From Oligoflexia bacterium (GTDB lineage Bacteria > Bdellovibrionota > UBA1018): a stretch of 7,195 nucleotides of DNA. Under the pieces are notes generated by a model. The model saw only the letters and a list, made by a program, of their open reading frames with translations. It did no database searches and was not told the DNA's origin. Positions 1-5,769 of this stretch are shown piece by piece. Location: contig CAIOHW010000034.1 of NCBI GenBank assembly GCA_903858195.1, positions 1 through 7,195 of the forward strand, given 5' to 3'. The translations under genes were made by a program, and so were the position numbers. The stretch's first letter is position 1, and each line of letters opens with the position of its first letter.

Positions 1-544
1 CGAGGCCGTTGCCTCGGGCGAAAAGCACCCGGATGCCATGACGCTTGCCACGGCAACGTCCAAGGCCGTTCCTTCGGCGCGAATCGTCCTCTACAAGGGC
101 CTATCCAAGGGATCGTTCAGGATTTTTACCAACTACGAGAGCCGCAAGGGCCGGGAGCTGATCGGGAACCCTCGCGCAGCTCTCACCTTTCACTGGAAGA
201 CGACGGATCGGCAGGTCCGCGTCGAGGGCCGGATCAGCCGCATGACGCGTGCCGAGTCCGCACGCTACTTTCACTCGCGTCCAAGAATGAGCCAGATCGG
301 CGCCTGGGCTTCACGGCAAAGTCGACCGATCGAGAGCCGCGAAATACTTATGGCCAGAGTTCGCCACTACGAACTCATGTTCGTGGGGGCCGCCGTGCCG
401 CTTCCACCCCATTGGGGAGGATTTCTCCTCAAGCCTGAGCGCATTGAGTTTTGGATGGATGGTGAATTCCGGCTGCACGACCGGTTTCTTTTTGAGCGCA
501 AGCGCGGCGGATCCGGCTGGAAGGTATCCAGACTCTCGCCCTAG
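1..544 (+). CDS. pdxH: Pyridoxine/pyridoxamine 5'-phosphate oxidase, 5'-truncated by window edge
   Basis: FMN-dependent cytosolic enzyme that oxidises pyridoxine or pyridoxamine 5'-phosphate to pyridoxal 5'-phosphate, the last step of vitamin B6 synthesis and salvage. The reading frame is open from base 2 and upstream of the first ATG (38) it already reads family sequence (EAVASGEKHPDAMTLATAT). The true start therefore lies outside the window; about 180 codons are visible against roughly 210-220 in the family. Motifs seen in order are SARIVLYKG, FTNYESRKGREL, NPRAALTFHW, RQVRVEGRI, RPRMSQIGAWASRQS, PLPPHWGGF and, near the C-terminus, EFW followed by RLHDR. The latter holds the Arg and His that contact the substrate in the E. 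coli enzyme. The end in Ser-Pro resembles the usual Leu-Ala-Pro tail. The family's EFWQG reads EFWMDG here, a small deviation. The stop lies inside the last codon of the convergent transporter gene. Family identity is very secure. Confidence 0.95.
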   Translation, partial: EAVASGEKHPDAMTLATATSKAVPSARIVLYKGLSKGSFRIFTNYESRKGRELIGNPRAALTFHWKTTDRQVRVEGRISRMTRAESARYFHSRPRMSQIGAWASRQSRPIESREILMARVRHYELMFVGAAVPLPPHWGGFLLKPERIEFWMDGEFRLHDRFLFERKRGGSGWKVSRLSP

Positions 545-2064
545 ACCACCGTGGCTCGTCCCTTGGAAGATTTCTTTTCCACCCAGCGCGACAGCCGCAC
601 GAACGGAAGTCCGATCACGAAATAGGCGCCCGCAGTGAGCAAGCCGATCCCGAAGTAGTCGTAGTAGGTCGATGCGAGCTGCCCGTACACCTTGGTGAGC
701 TCAACCATGGTGATGACCGAAACGAGAGAAGAATCCTTGAGCAGCGAGATAAAGTCGTTGGTCATCGGCGGCAGGACCACGCGGGTGGCCTGCGGAATCA
801 CCACATGCCAGAGCGCCTGAAGTCTTGTCATACCCAGCGAGTAGGCCGCATCCATCTGGCCGCGCGGAACCGACTGGAGGCCCGAGCGATACACCTCGGC
901 CTCATAGGCACTGTAGTTCAGGGCAAGCCCGATCACCGCGGCAAGGAATGGCGAAAGCTTGATGCCGACATTGGGAAGTCCGTAAAAAATAAAGAACAGC
1001 TGGATCAGGAGTGGGGTGCCGCGAATGAGCTCCACATAAATGGTGGCTCCTGCCGAAAGGACCGGCCCCCCATACAGACGGAGCAGGGCAATCACGAGCC
1101 CGAGGGCGACGGCAAAGATCATTCCGAGAAAAGAGAGCTCGATGGTCGTCACCGCGCCCTGTGCGAGCAAGGGCAGGTAAGAAAAATACTGGGCTGCGCG
1201 CTCCTTCCAGCCACGCTTCTGCCCCATGGCCTCGAGATAGGACTCGAGCTCTCGTGCGGGCCTCGAGGGTGAGGTATCGCGGAAGGCCTCGGCCATGACA
1301 GGGTTCCAGATTCCCCAGCGATCGTAGATGTCTCGAAGAATCCCTTCGCGCTTGAGCTCCGCGAGCGCCTGATTGATCTGCGCCAGCAGGGCGGGGTCTT
1401 CTTTTCTTACGGCAATCCCGTACGAAAGCTCTCCTACCGGCCTGCCGACGGACTTCAGCCTCGGGTCGGGCTCGCCGTAGTAGACGGCCACCGGATGATC
1501 GAGAAGGACAAAGTCGAGCCTGCCATTAACAAGGTCTTCATAGATCGTGGTCTGGCTGTCGTAGCCCCGAACCTCGATCCCCCCTCTCTCTTCGAGAATC
1601 CTCTCGGCAAGCGAGTACTTGAGGGTGCCGGCAACCTTCCCGCCTCCATCGCCGAGCGATCGAATCGACTGGTTTTCGGCCCGCACGGTGATCTGCTCAA
1701 AAGTGTGGAAATACGGAATCGAGAAGGCGACCTCGCGGCCGCGATCCTCGGTGATCTCGATGCCGTTAACGGCAACATCATAGTCGGCGCGCTTGAGCCC
1801 GGGAACGAGCCCGTCCCACTGGTTCTGAACGAACTTGGCCCTGCGACCCAGCTTCTTGGCCACGGCATTCATGAGGTCTACTTCAAATCCAATCGTGCGG
1901 CCGGGATTGCGCGGATCCCTGAAGACATAGGGTGCCCCGCCCTCACTATCGCCTGCCCAGCGAAGCGGCGCGGGCTCAGCGGACCCGGCGATGGGAGCAC
2001 CCAGCAGCGCCCCAAGGGCTGCCGCAATCGCTCCCCATGCAGTCGTGGCTTGCCTGCGGCTCAT
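541..2064 (-). CDS. Amino-acid ABC transporter, fused substrate-binding protein and permease
   Basis: A 507-residue polypeptide joining two normally separate importer parts. Residues 1-29 look like a Sec signal peptide (basic MSRR, hydrophobic core, likely cleavage after GSA). Residues about 32-252 are a family 3 solute-binding domain: ITEDRGREVAFSIPYF carries the Arg (R108) that in this family binds the amino-acid carboxylate, and D189 in FVLLDHPVAVYY sits where the amino-group ligand is expected. After a linker (about 253-290), residues about 295-495 form a HisM/GlnP-type permease with around five membrane helices. These include the family segment ELIRGTPLLIQLFFIFYGLP and the EAA-like loop at 402-426 (GQMDAAYSLG then VVIPQA), which docks on the ATPase. 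The start ATG overlaps the stop of the ATPase gene as ATGA, with GAGGA seven bases upstream (2072-2076). One permease gene implies a homodimer with two binding domains. Substrate is probably a polar amino acid, but the sequence does not say which. It is related in principle to GlnP-type fusions but has a single binding domain. Confidence 0.93.
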   Translation of the reverse strand: MSRRQATTAWGAIAAALGALLGAPIAGSAEPAPLRWAGDSEGGAPYVFRDPRNPGRTIGFEVDLMNAVAKKLGRRAKFVQNQWDGLVPGLKRADYDVAVNGIEITEDRGREVAFSIPYFHTFEQITVRAENQSIRSLGDGGGKVAGTLKYSLAERILEERGGIEVRGYDSQTTIYEDLVNGRLDFVLLDHPVAVYYGEPDPRLKSVGRPVGELSYGIAVRKEDPALLAQINQALAELKREGILRDIYDRWGIWNPVMAEAFRDTSPSRPARELESYLEAMGQKRGWKERAAQYFSYLPLLAQGAVTTIELSFLGMIFAVALGLVIALLRLYGGPVLSAGATIYVELIRGTPLLIQLFFIFYGLPNVGIKLSPFLAAVIGLALNYSAYEAEVYRSGLQSVPRGQMDAAYSLGMTRLQALWHVVIPQATRVVLPPMTNDFISLLKDSSLVSVITMVELTKVYGQLASTYYDYFGIGLLTAGAYFVIGLPFVRLSRWVEKKSSKGRATVV

Positions 2065-2819
2065 TTGAACTTCCTCAGAAACGCTTCAGTGCGCGGGTCC
2101 TCGGGCGAAGAAAGCACTTCTTCGGCAGGTCCGCCTTCGACGATGACGCCGTCTTCCATGAACACGATCTGGTCGGCTGCCTCGCGAGCAAAACGGATTT
2201 CATGGGTCACTACGATCTGGGTCATTCCTTCTTCATCGAGCTGCTTCATGACCTCGAAGACTTCATCTACCAGCCAGGGGTCCAGGGCCGAGGTGGGCTC
2301 GTCATACAGCATCACCCTTGGCGACATCGCCAACGCCCGTGCGATGGCGGCTCGCTGTTGCTGTCCACCCGAGACCTGCGAGGGATAGCTCAGCAGTTGG
2401 GACTTGAGTCCTACTTTTTCGAGGAGCGGCACTGCGATCGACTCTGCGTCCTGGCGCGACAGGCCCTTCACAACCATGGGCGCCTTGATGGCATTTTCGA
2501 GGATCGTGAGGTGCGGAAATAGATTGTAGCTCTGGAAGACCATGCCGAAATGGTTACGAAGCTCCCGAAGCTGCGCCTCGCCCGGCCTTCGTTGCGGCCC
2601 GCGCTCAATCTCGACGCTTCCCACTCGGATCTTTCCGAGCTCAAACCCTTCGAGTGCGTTCAGGCATCTTAAAAGCGTGCTCTTGCCACAGCCGGAACGG
2701 CCCAGCAGGAATGTTGCCTGCGCCTTCTTGATCTTCAGGTCCACACCCCTGAGAATGGGCGTGTCGCCATAGGATTTGTGGAGGTTCTCCACTTCGATCA
2801 GGGGGGCGGGGGCCATCAT
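2061..2819 (-). CDS. Polar amino-acid ABC transporter ATP-binding protein (GlnQ/HisP type)
   Basis: Cytoplasmic ATPase that powers the fused binding-protein/permease encoded next. Of 252 residues, it shows an A-loop Tyr (Y17), Walker A GRSGCGKST (40-48), Q-loop Q96 in VFQSYNLFPHLT, signature VSGGQQQR (149-156), Walker B VMLYDEP with catalytic E174, D-loop SALD (177-180) and H-loop H206. FQSYNLFPHLT and DEPTSALDP are typical of the polar amino-acid uptake subfamily, and the length is normal. The signature opens with Val rather than the more usual Leu. Two ATGs are adjacent. AGGAGG at 2822-2827 is only 2 nt from the first but 5 nt from the second (2816), so the second is at least as likely the real start. 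The gene is first in the operon and its stop overlaps the next start by 4 nt, which suggests coupled translation. It diverges from queA across 32 bp. Confidence 0.95.
   Translation of the reverse strand: MMAPAPLIEVENLHKSYGDTPILRGVDLKIKKAQATFLLGRSGCGKSTLLRCLNALEGFELGKIRVGSVEIERGPQRRPGEAQLRELRNHFGMVFQSYNLFPHLTILENAIKAPMVVKGLSRQDAESIAVPLLEKVGLKSQLLSYPSQVSGGQQQRAAIARALAMSPRVMLYDEPTSALDPWLVDEVFEVMKQLDEEGMTQIVVTHEIRFAREAADQIVFMEDGVIVEGGPAEEVLSSPEDPRTEAFLRKFK
2072..2076 (-). promoter_or_regulatory. Ribosome binding site of the SBP-permease gene inside the ATPase gene
   Basis: GAGGA on the minus strand, inside the last codons of the ATPase gene and 7 nt before the ATG at 2064. It supports this start and lets ribosomes finishing the ATPase re-initiate at the ATGA overlap. 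Confidence 0.7.
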
Positions 2820-2821
2820 GG

Positions 2822-2827
2822 CCTCCT
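2822..2827 (-). promoter_or_regulatory. Ribosome binding site of the ABC ATPase gene
   Basis: A full AGGAGG on the minus strand. It lies 2 nt before the ATG at 2819 and 5 nt before the ATG at 2816. Spacing favours the second ATG, which would drop one Met from the product. Confidence 0.75.
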
Positions 2828-2840
2828 AGCTTGATGCAGC

Positions 2841-2846
2841 AGAAGG
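2841..2846 (+). promoter_or_regulatory. Ribosome binding site of queA
   Basis: AGAAGG ends 5 nt before the ATG at 2852. It supports that start and the slightly long N-terminus (MKDKNHIPEI) before the conserved YELPPERIA segment. Confidence 0.65.
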
Positions 2847-2851
2847 TCTAA

Positions 2852-4132
2852 ATGAAGGACAAAAATCACATCCCCGAGATCCTCACCGACCACTACCGCT
2901 ACGAGCTTCCGCCAGAACGCATCGCGCTTCATCCGCTGGCGGACCGCGACCGCAGCAGGCTGCTCGTGGCAAGCCGTGATCCCCTACGCCTTTCGGACCG
3001 GAACTTTCACGATCTTGCCGGACTCATTTCCGAGGGTGCCCTGCTCGTCTTGAATGACAGTCGTGTCCTGCCGGCCAGAATCGCCTGCCGCAAGGAGAGT
3101 GGCGGTGCCGCCGAGGTCCTGCTTTTGGAGCCGATGCGGCCTTCGCCGAATCCGGCCATGACCCTCACCCTGGGCTCACCCTCGATCTGGAATGCCATGA
3201 TTGGCGGAAAGAGGATCTCTGCCGGAGACCGCCTCCAGGCCGGCTCAGGTCTCGAGGTCACCGTTCTGGAAAAGGCGGGCACAACCGGTCGGGTCGAACT
3301 TGCGTGGACTCCCTCCGAGACTCCGCTTGCAGAGGTGCTGGAGCATGCGGGCAGGCTGCCGCTCCCCCCTTACATCAAGCGCGAGGTTCAGGCCGACGAC
3401 TGCACCCGGTACCAAACGGTTTATGCCCATTCCGCCGGTTCGGTTGCCGCCCCCACCGCGGGCCTACATTTTACGGATTCCCTGCGCGAGAGGCTACGCG
3501 AACGCTCGGTGCGTGAAATGCGGGTGACCCTCCACGTGGGCGCCGGCACTTTCAAGCCCGTCGATGCCCCCCACGCAGCAGGTCACACCATGCATGCCGA
3601 GCGCTTTGAGGTGACGCGCGAGGCCCTCACTCAGCTTCGTGAGGCACTCATTCCACGGCCGGCACGCCCCCCCGTGGTTGCAGTCGGCACGACAAGCCTT
3701 CGTACCCTGGAGTCTCTTTACTGGCTGGGGGCGCGCCTCGTGCGCGATCCAAAGGCCGAACCCCTCTTGCTTGAGCAGTGGGAGGCCTACGCTCTGCCCT
3801 CGGGGCGCGAGATCCTGCCTCATGAGGCAATCGAGGCCCTCTCGCGTCTGCTCGAGACCCGTGGGCTCGAAAAGCTCGTGGCCCAGAGCCGACTCATGAT
3901 CGTGCCGGGCTACTCCTTCAAGACCGCAGACTGGCTCATCACCAACTTTCATCAACCCCAGAGTTCGCTCATCTTGCTGGTGGCGGCCTGGATGGGCGAG
4001 GACTGGCGCGGGATCTATGATCACGCACTGCAAAGCGGCTACCGCTTTCTCAGCTACGGCGACAGCTCGCTTCTCATGCGGTCAAGCGCCCGGAACGGCG
4101 AGCTTTCCCTCGGTCTTTCTAAAGACGGCTGA
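2852..4132 (+). CDS. queA: S-adenosylmethionine:tRNA ribosyltransferase-isomerase, long form
   Basis: Cytosolic enzyme of queuosine synthesis. It transfers and isomerises the ribosyl group of S-adenosylmethionine onto preQ1 at the wobble base of GUN-anticodon tRNAs, giving epoxyqueuosine. Family motifs run the whole length: YELPPERIALHPL (17-29), LNDSRVLPARI (67-77), GRLPLPPYIKR (167-177), RYQTVYA (186-192), GSVAAPTAGLHFT (196-208), HVGAGTFKPV (228-237), GTTSLRTLES (279-288), ITNFHQPQSSLILL (363-376) and YRFLSYGDSSLLM (397-409). At 426 residues it is longer than the E. coli enzyme of about 356. Most of the excess is a segment at about 289-349, between GTTSLRTLES and VPGYSFK, including YWLGARL and LLLEQWEAYALP. 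I recall similar long forms in Bacteroidetes and some other bacteria. The start has AGAAGG 5 nt upstream. The last 51 nt overlap the end of the convergent cheR-type gene. No other queuosine gene is visible. Function is secure; the role of the insert is unknown. Confidence 0.96.
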   Translation: MKDKNHIPEILTDHYRYELPPERIALHPLADRDRSRLLVASRDPLRLSDRNFHDLAGLISEGALLVLNDSRVLPARIACRKESGGAAEVLLLEPMRPSPNPAMTLTLGSPSIWNAMIGGKRISAGDRLQAGSGLEVTVLEKAGTTGRVELAWTPSETPLAEVLEHAGRLPLPPYIKREVQADDCTRYQTVYAHSAGSVAAPTAGLHFTDSLRERLRERSVREMRVTLHVGAGTFKPVDAPHAAGHTMHAERFEVTREALTQLREALIPRPARPPVVAVGTTSLRTLESLYWLGARLVRDPKAEPLLLEQWEAYALPSGREILPHEAIEALSRLLETRGLEKLVAQSRLMIVPGYSFKTADWLITNFHQPQSSLILLVAAWMGEDWRGIYDHALQSGYRFLSYGDSSLLMRSSARNGELSLGLSKDG

Positions 4133-4933
4133 GCCCAGGCGCTCCAGTCCCGGGTGCTGCACGGCCCCTGCCTCGGCGGCCCCGAGCACCAGCAGGCCCC
4201 CCGGCTTGAGGCATGAGATCAGCTTGCCGATGACTTGGTGGACTGTGGCCGGATCAAAGTAGATCAGGACATTCCTGCAAAAGATGGCATCCAGATCGCG
4301 AAGGGCATGGGTGCTGTCGGTGACCAGGTTGAACTTGGCCCAGATGATCTTTTCCTTGAGGGTGGGATTTGCTCTCCATTGCATGCCTCCCTGAACGGAT
4401 GCCCAGTAACGCCGCTTCAGGTCGCTTCCCACGCCCTCCATCTCCTTTTCGGTGTAGGTGCCTGCCTGGCCCTTCTGGATCACATCCTCGGCGATGTCGC
4501 TGGCAAGCACCCTGAATCCACTGGGCACGAGGTGCCGGAGGGGATCGAGCGCCATGACAATCGAGTAGGGCTCGGCACCGGTGCTGCAGGCTGCCGACCA
4601 GACCCTGAAGTTACCCCGAGACGCGAGGTAGGCCTGCCGAACCGGTTCAAACTGATGGGGGTGACGAAAGAATGCGGTCGTGTGGATCGAGAGTGCCGAC
4701 ACGAATGCCTCGCGTGGCTCGGAACCGGGCGGCAATGCGCGAAGCAGCGAATGGTACTCTTCATAGCTCCTGACCCCGAGGCGCTCCATGAGCGCCGCCA
4801 GGCGGTTGGCCATGAGGATTCCTCCCTGCGGGTGATCCCCCAGGGCGATACCGGTCCAATCCTTGAGGAGCGCGGCAAGGGCCTGGAAGCCCGGGAGATC
4901 CATCCTCAACTCAGAGAACAGGTGCGTGTTCAT
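4082..4933 (-). CDS. cheR: CheR-family chemoreceptor glutamate methyltransferase
   Basis: Predicted cytosolic S-adenosylmethionine-dependent methyltransferase. Family members methylate glutamates on chemoreceptors to reset signalling during adaptation. The 283 residues match a standard single-domain CheR. An N-terminal helical domain (about 12-75) precedes the LSIHTTAFFRHPHQF motif (81-95), the cofactor-binding VWSAACSTGAEPYSIVM (111-127), ASDI (144-147), FNLV (201-204), IFCRNVLIYFD (217-227) and LKPGGLLVLGAAE (242-254). Two deviations stand out. GEEPYS reads GAEPYS, and the second N-terminal helix (NRLAALMERL, 43-52) lacks most of the arginines found in enterobacterial CheR. No receptor, CheA, CheW or CheB gene is in view, so it may be an orphan or lie apart from its partners. 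The start at 4933 has only a weak GAGAG nearby; an alternative ATG at 4903 (M11) also has a poor site. The tail overlaps queA by 51 nt. Family call strong, exact substrate inferred. Confidence 0.9.
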   Translation of the reverse strand: MNTHLFSELRMDLPGFQALAALLKDWTGIALGDHPQGGILMANRLAALMERLGVRSYEEYHSLLRALPPGSEPREAFVSALSIHTTAFFRHPHQFEPVRQAYLASRGNFRVWSAACSTGAEPYSIVMALDPLRHLVPSGFRVLASDIAEDVIQKGQAGTYTEKEMEGVGSDLKRRYWASVQGGMQWRANPTLKEKIIWAKFNLVTDSTHALRDLDAIFCRNVLIYFDPATVHQVIGKLISCLKPGGLLVLGAAEAGAVQHPGLERLGSAVFRKTEGKLAVPGA

Positions 4934-5038
4934 GCTCTCAGGATCTGATGTCCGACCAAAACGATCGAGTTAAGAAGTTGCAAAGATCCATAAGCCCCCC
5001 GCCTGCCGTGCTATCCAAGACCGAACGGAGTCGCGCCC
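4934..5038. other. 105-bp divergent intergenic region between cheR and osmC-like gene
   Basis: The longest non-coding stretch in the window and the only place for the promoters of the cheR-type gene (leftward) and the OsmC-like operon (rightward). It is more A/T-rich on its left half. I found no convincing -35/-10 pair. A CGATCG palindrome (4962-4967) and a 6-bp inverted repeat (GGATCT at 4941, AGATCC at 4984) are too short to call operators. Confidence 0.4.
5027..5030 (+). promoter_or_regulatory. Ribosome binding site of the OsmC-like gene
   Basis: GGAG within ACGGAG ends 8 nt before the ATG at 5039. This favours 5039 over any internal ATG as the start. Confidence 0.6.
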
Positions 5039-5479
5039 ATGAACGTTGAATGCCGCTGGAACCATAAGATGGAGTTCACCACTGCCGCCGGAGCCCACGC
5101 CATCCGCATGGATGCCAAGCCCCCCCTGGGTGATGATGCCGCTCCCACTCCCAAGCAGCTTCTGCTTGCTGCGATCTGTGGCTGCACGGCGATGGATGTG
5201 GTGGCCCTTCTCAAAAAGCACAAGCAGGAGCTCGACACACTTGAGGTCCGGGCCGAGGCTCCCAGCACCGAGGGCGTACAGCCAGCGATCTTCAAGGAGG
5301 TGCGACTTCGGTTCGTCATTGCGGGGAAAGTGGACCCGCACCACGCGCTTGAGTCGGTGCGACTTTCGCAAACCCGTTACTGCGGAGTGAGCGCCATGGT
5401 TTCAAAAGCAGTACCGATTTTTTACTCTGTCCTCGTCAACGACTCTCTCGTGGGCGAGGGCCGTGCAGAATTTGCCTGA
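5039..5479 (+). CDS. OsmC family protein, YhfA-like
   Basis: A 146-residue cytosolic protein of the OsmC/Ohr superfamily. Members with two active-site cysteines reduce peroxides, especially organic hydroperoxides, using thiol chemistry; the YhfA branch has no firmly established substrate. The N-terminal strand (MNVECRW, then HAIRMD) and APTPKQLLLAAICGCTAMDVVALLKKH (35-61) carry the first conserved Cys, most likely C49 in GCTAMDVV. The second is C115 in QTRYCGVSAMVSKAV. The whole pattern (RW at the start, HxIxMD, a Pro-rich PTPxxLLLAA turn, YCxVSxM, closing strand) resembles E. coli YhfA from memory. C47 lies two residues before C49, so the site reads CGC, which is less usual. Length is normal. 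The gene is followed after 33 nt by a small membrane protein gene in the same direction, and the two are probably co-transcribed. Peroxidase activity is inference from the cysteine pair. Confidence 0.9.
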   Translation: MNVECRWNHKMEFTTAAGAHAIRMDAKPPLGDDAAPTPKQLLLAAICGCTAMDVVALLKKHKQELDTLEVRAEAPSTEGVQPAIFKEVRLRFVIAGKVDPHHALESVRLSQTRYCGVSAMVSKAVPIFYSVLVNDSLVGEGRAEFA

Positions 5480-5502
5480 TAGGTTCGCCCCTTCAAACAC
5501 CT

Positions 5503-5506
5503 GGAG
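5503..5506 (+). promoter_or_regulatory. Ribosome binding site of the DUF2892 gene
   Basis: GGAG ends 6 nt before the ATG at 5513, in the short gap after the OsmC-like gene. It supports the start of this small gene. Confidence 0.7.
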
Positions 5507-5512
5507 AAAATC

Positions 5513-5701
5513 ATGACCAAAAATATCCACCCCGTAGAGCGTGTCATCCGTGTGATTGCCGGCCTGACTCTTTGCAGCATGGCGTTCGTGGGCCCCGCCA
5601 ATCCCTGGTTCCTCCTCGGCATCATTCCGATCTTCACAGGGGCTACGGGCTGGTGCCCGCCCTACCAACTTCTCGGCATCAGTACCTGCCCCAGGAAGTG
5701 A
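5513..5701 (+). CDS. Small two-helix membrane protein, DUF2892 (YgaP transmembrane-domain type)
   Basis: A 62-residue inner-membrane protein. The family pattern is clear: MTKNIHPVERVIRVIAG at the start, a first hydrophobic helix at about 12-27, Pro-Trp (31-32), a second helix at about 33-46, then the hallmark GWCPPYQLLGISTC (46-59) with two conserved cysteines, C48 and C59. In E. coli YgaP the same domain follows a rhodanese (sulfurtransferase) domain; here it stands alone. Its job is not established. In YgaP the membrane part has been proposed to handle sulfur species such as thiocyanate, which cannot be assumed for this protein. It sits 33 nt behind the OsmC-like gene with a good ribosome site, so a shared transcript is likely. 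Family call strong, function unknown. Confidence 0.9.
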   Translation: MTKNIHPVERVIRVIAGLTLCSMAFVGPANPWFLLGIIPIFTGATGWCPPYQLLGISTCPRK

Positions 5702-5769
5702 CTGCGCCGAAAATCTGACGCGAAGGTTTTTGCGGCCGGCCACTCGTGAGTGCGTGCTAACGTATTTGG
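5702..5769. other. 68-bp gap between DUF2892 gene and PHP gene
   Basis: It holds a FseI-like palindrome GGCCGGCC (5734-5741), immediately followed by a short inverted repeat CACTC-GT-GAGTG that overlaps its last base (5741-5752). A weak pairing of GCCGAAAA (5706-5713) with the T-run and CGGC at 5728-5736 is also possible. None has the stem followed by a T-tract of an intrinsic terminator, so I do not call one. A TAA at 5758-5760 closes the PHP gene's frame upstream. Confidence 0.35.

Larger units (their letters stand above)
2820..2851. promoter_or_regulatory. 32-bp divergent start region between ABC operon and queA
   Basis: Both start codons point outward from this gap, which is almost filled by two ribosome binding sites: AGGAGG (minus, 2822-2827) and AGAAGG (plus, 2841-2846). 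There is no room for complete promoters, so the -35 and -10 elements of each gene must lie partly or wholly inside the opposite coding sequence. I could not pick out a convincing sigma-70 pair on either strand. Confidence 0.5.

Noticed and set aside
1495..2388. 297-codon open frame on the plus strand, antisense to both transporter genes
   Set aside because: It crosses two well-supported ABC genes, has no recognisable domain and no ribosome site, and is expected from GC-rich codon bias.
3494..4033. 179-codon minus-strand open frame inside queA
   Set aside because: It is fully antisense to conserved QueA motifs, with no start signal or domain.
4235..4948. 237-codon plus-strand open frame opposite cheR
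   Set aside because: It lies almost entirely opposite a gene with clear CheR motifs, and its translation has no family pattern.
4941..4989. GGATCT/AGATCC inverted repeat as an operator
   Set aside because: Only 6 bp matches with a wide spacer; such pairs occur by chance in 105 bp.
5706..5752. Possible terminator after the DUF2892 gene
   Set aside because: The stems are short or bulged, one loop is only 2 nt, and no T-tract follows any stem.
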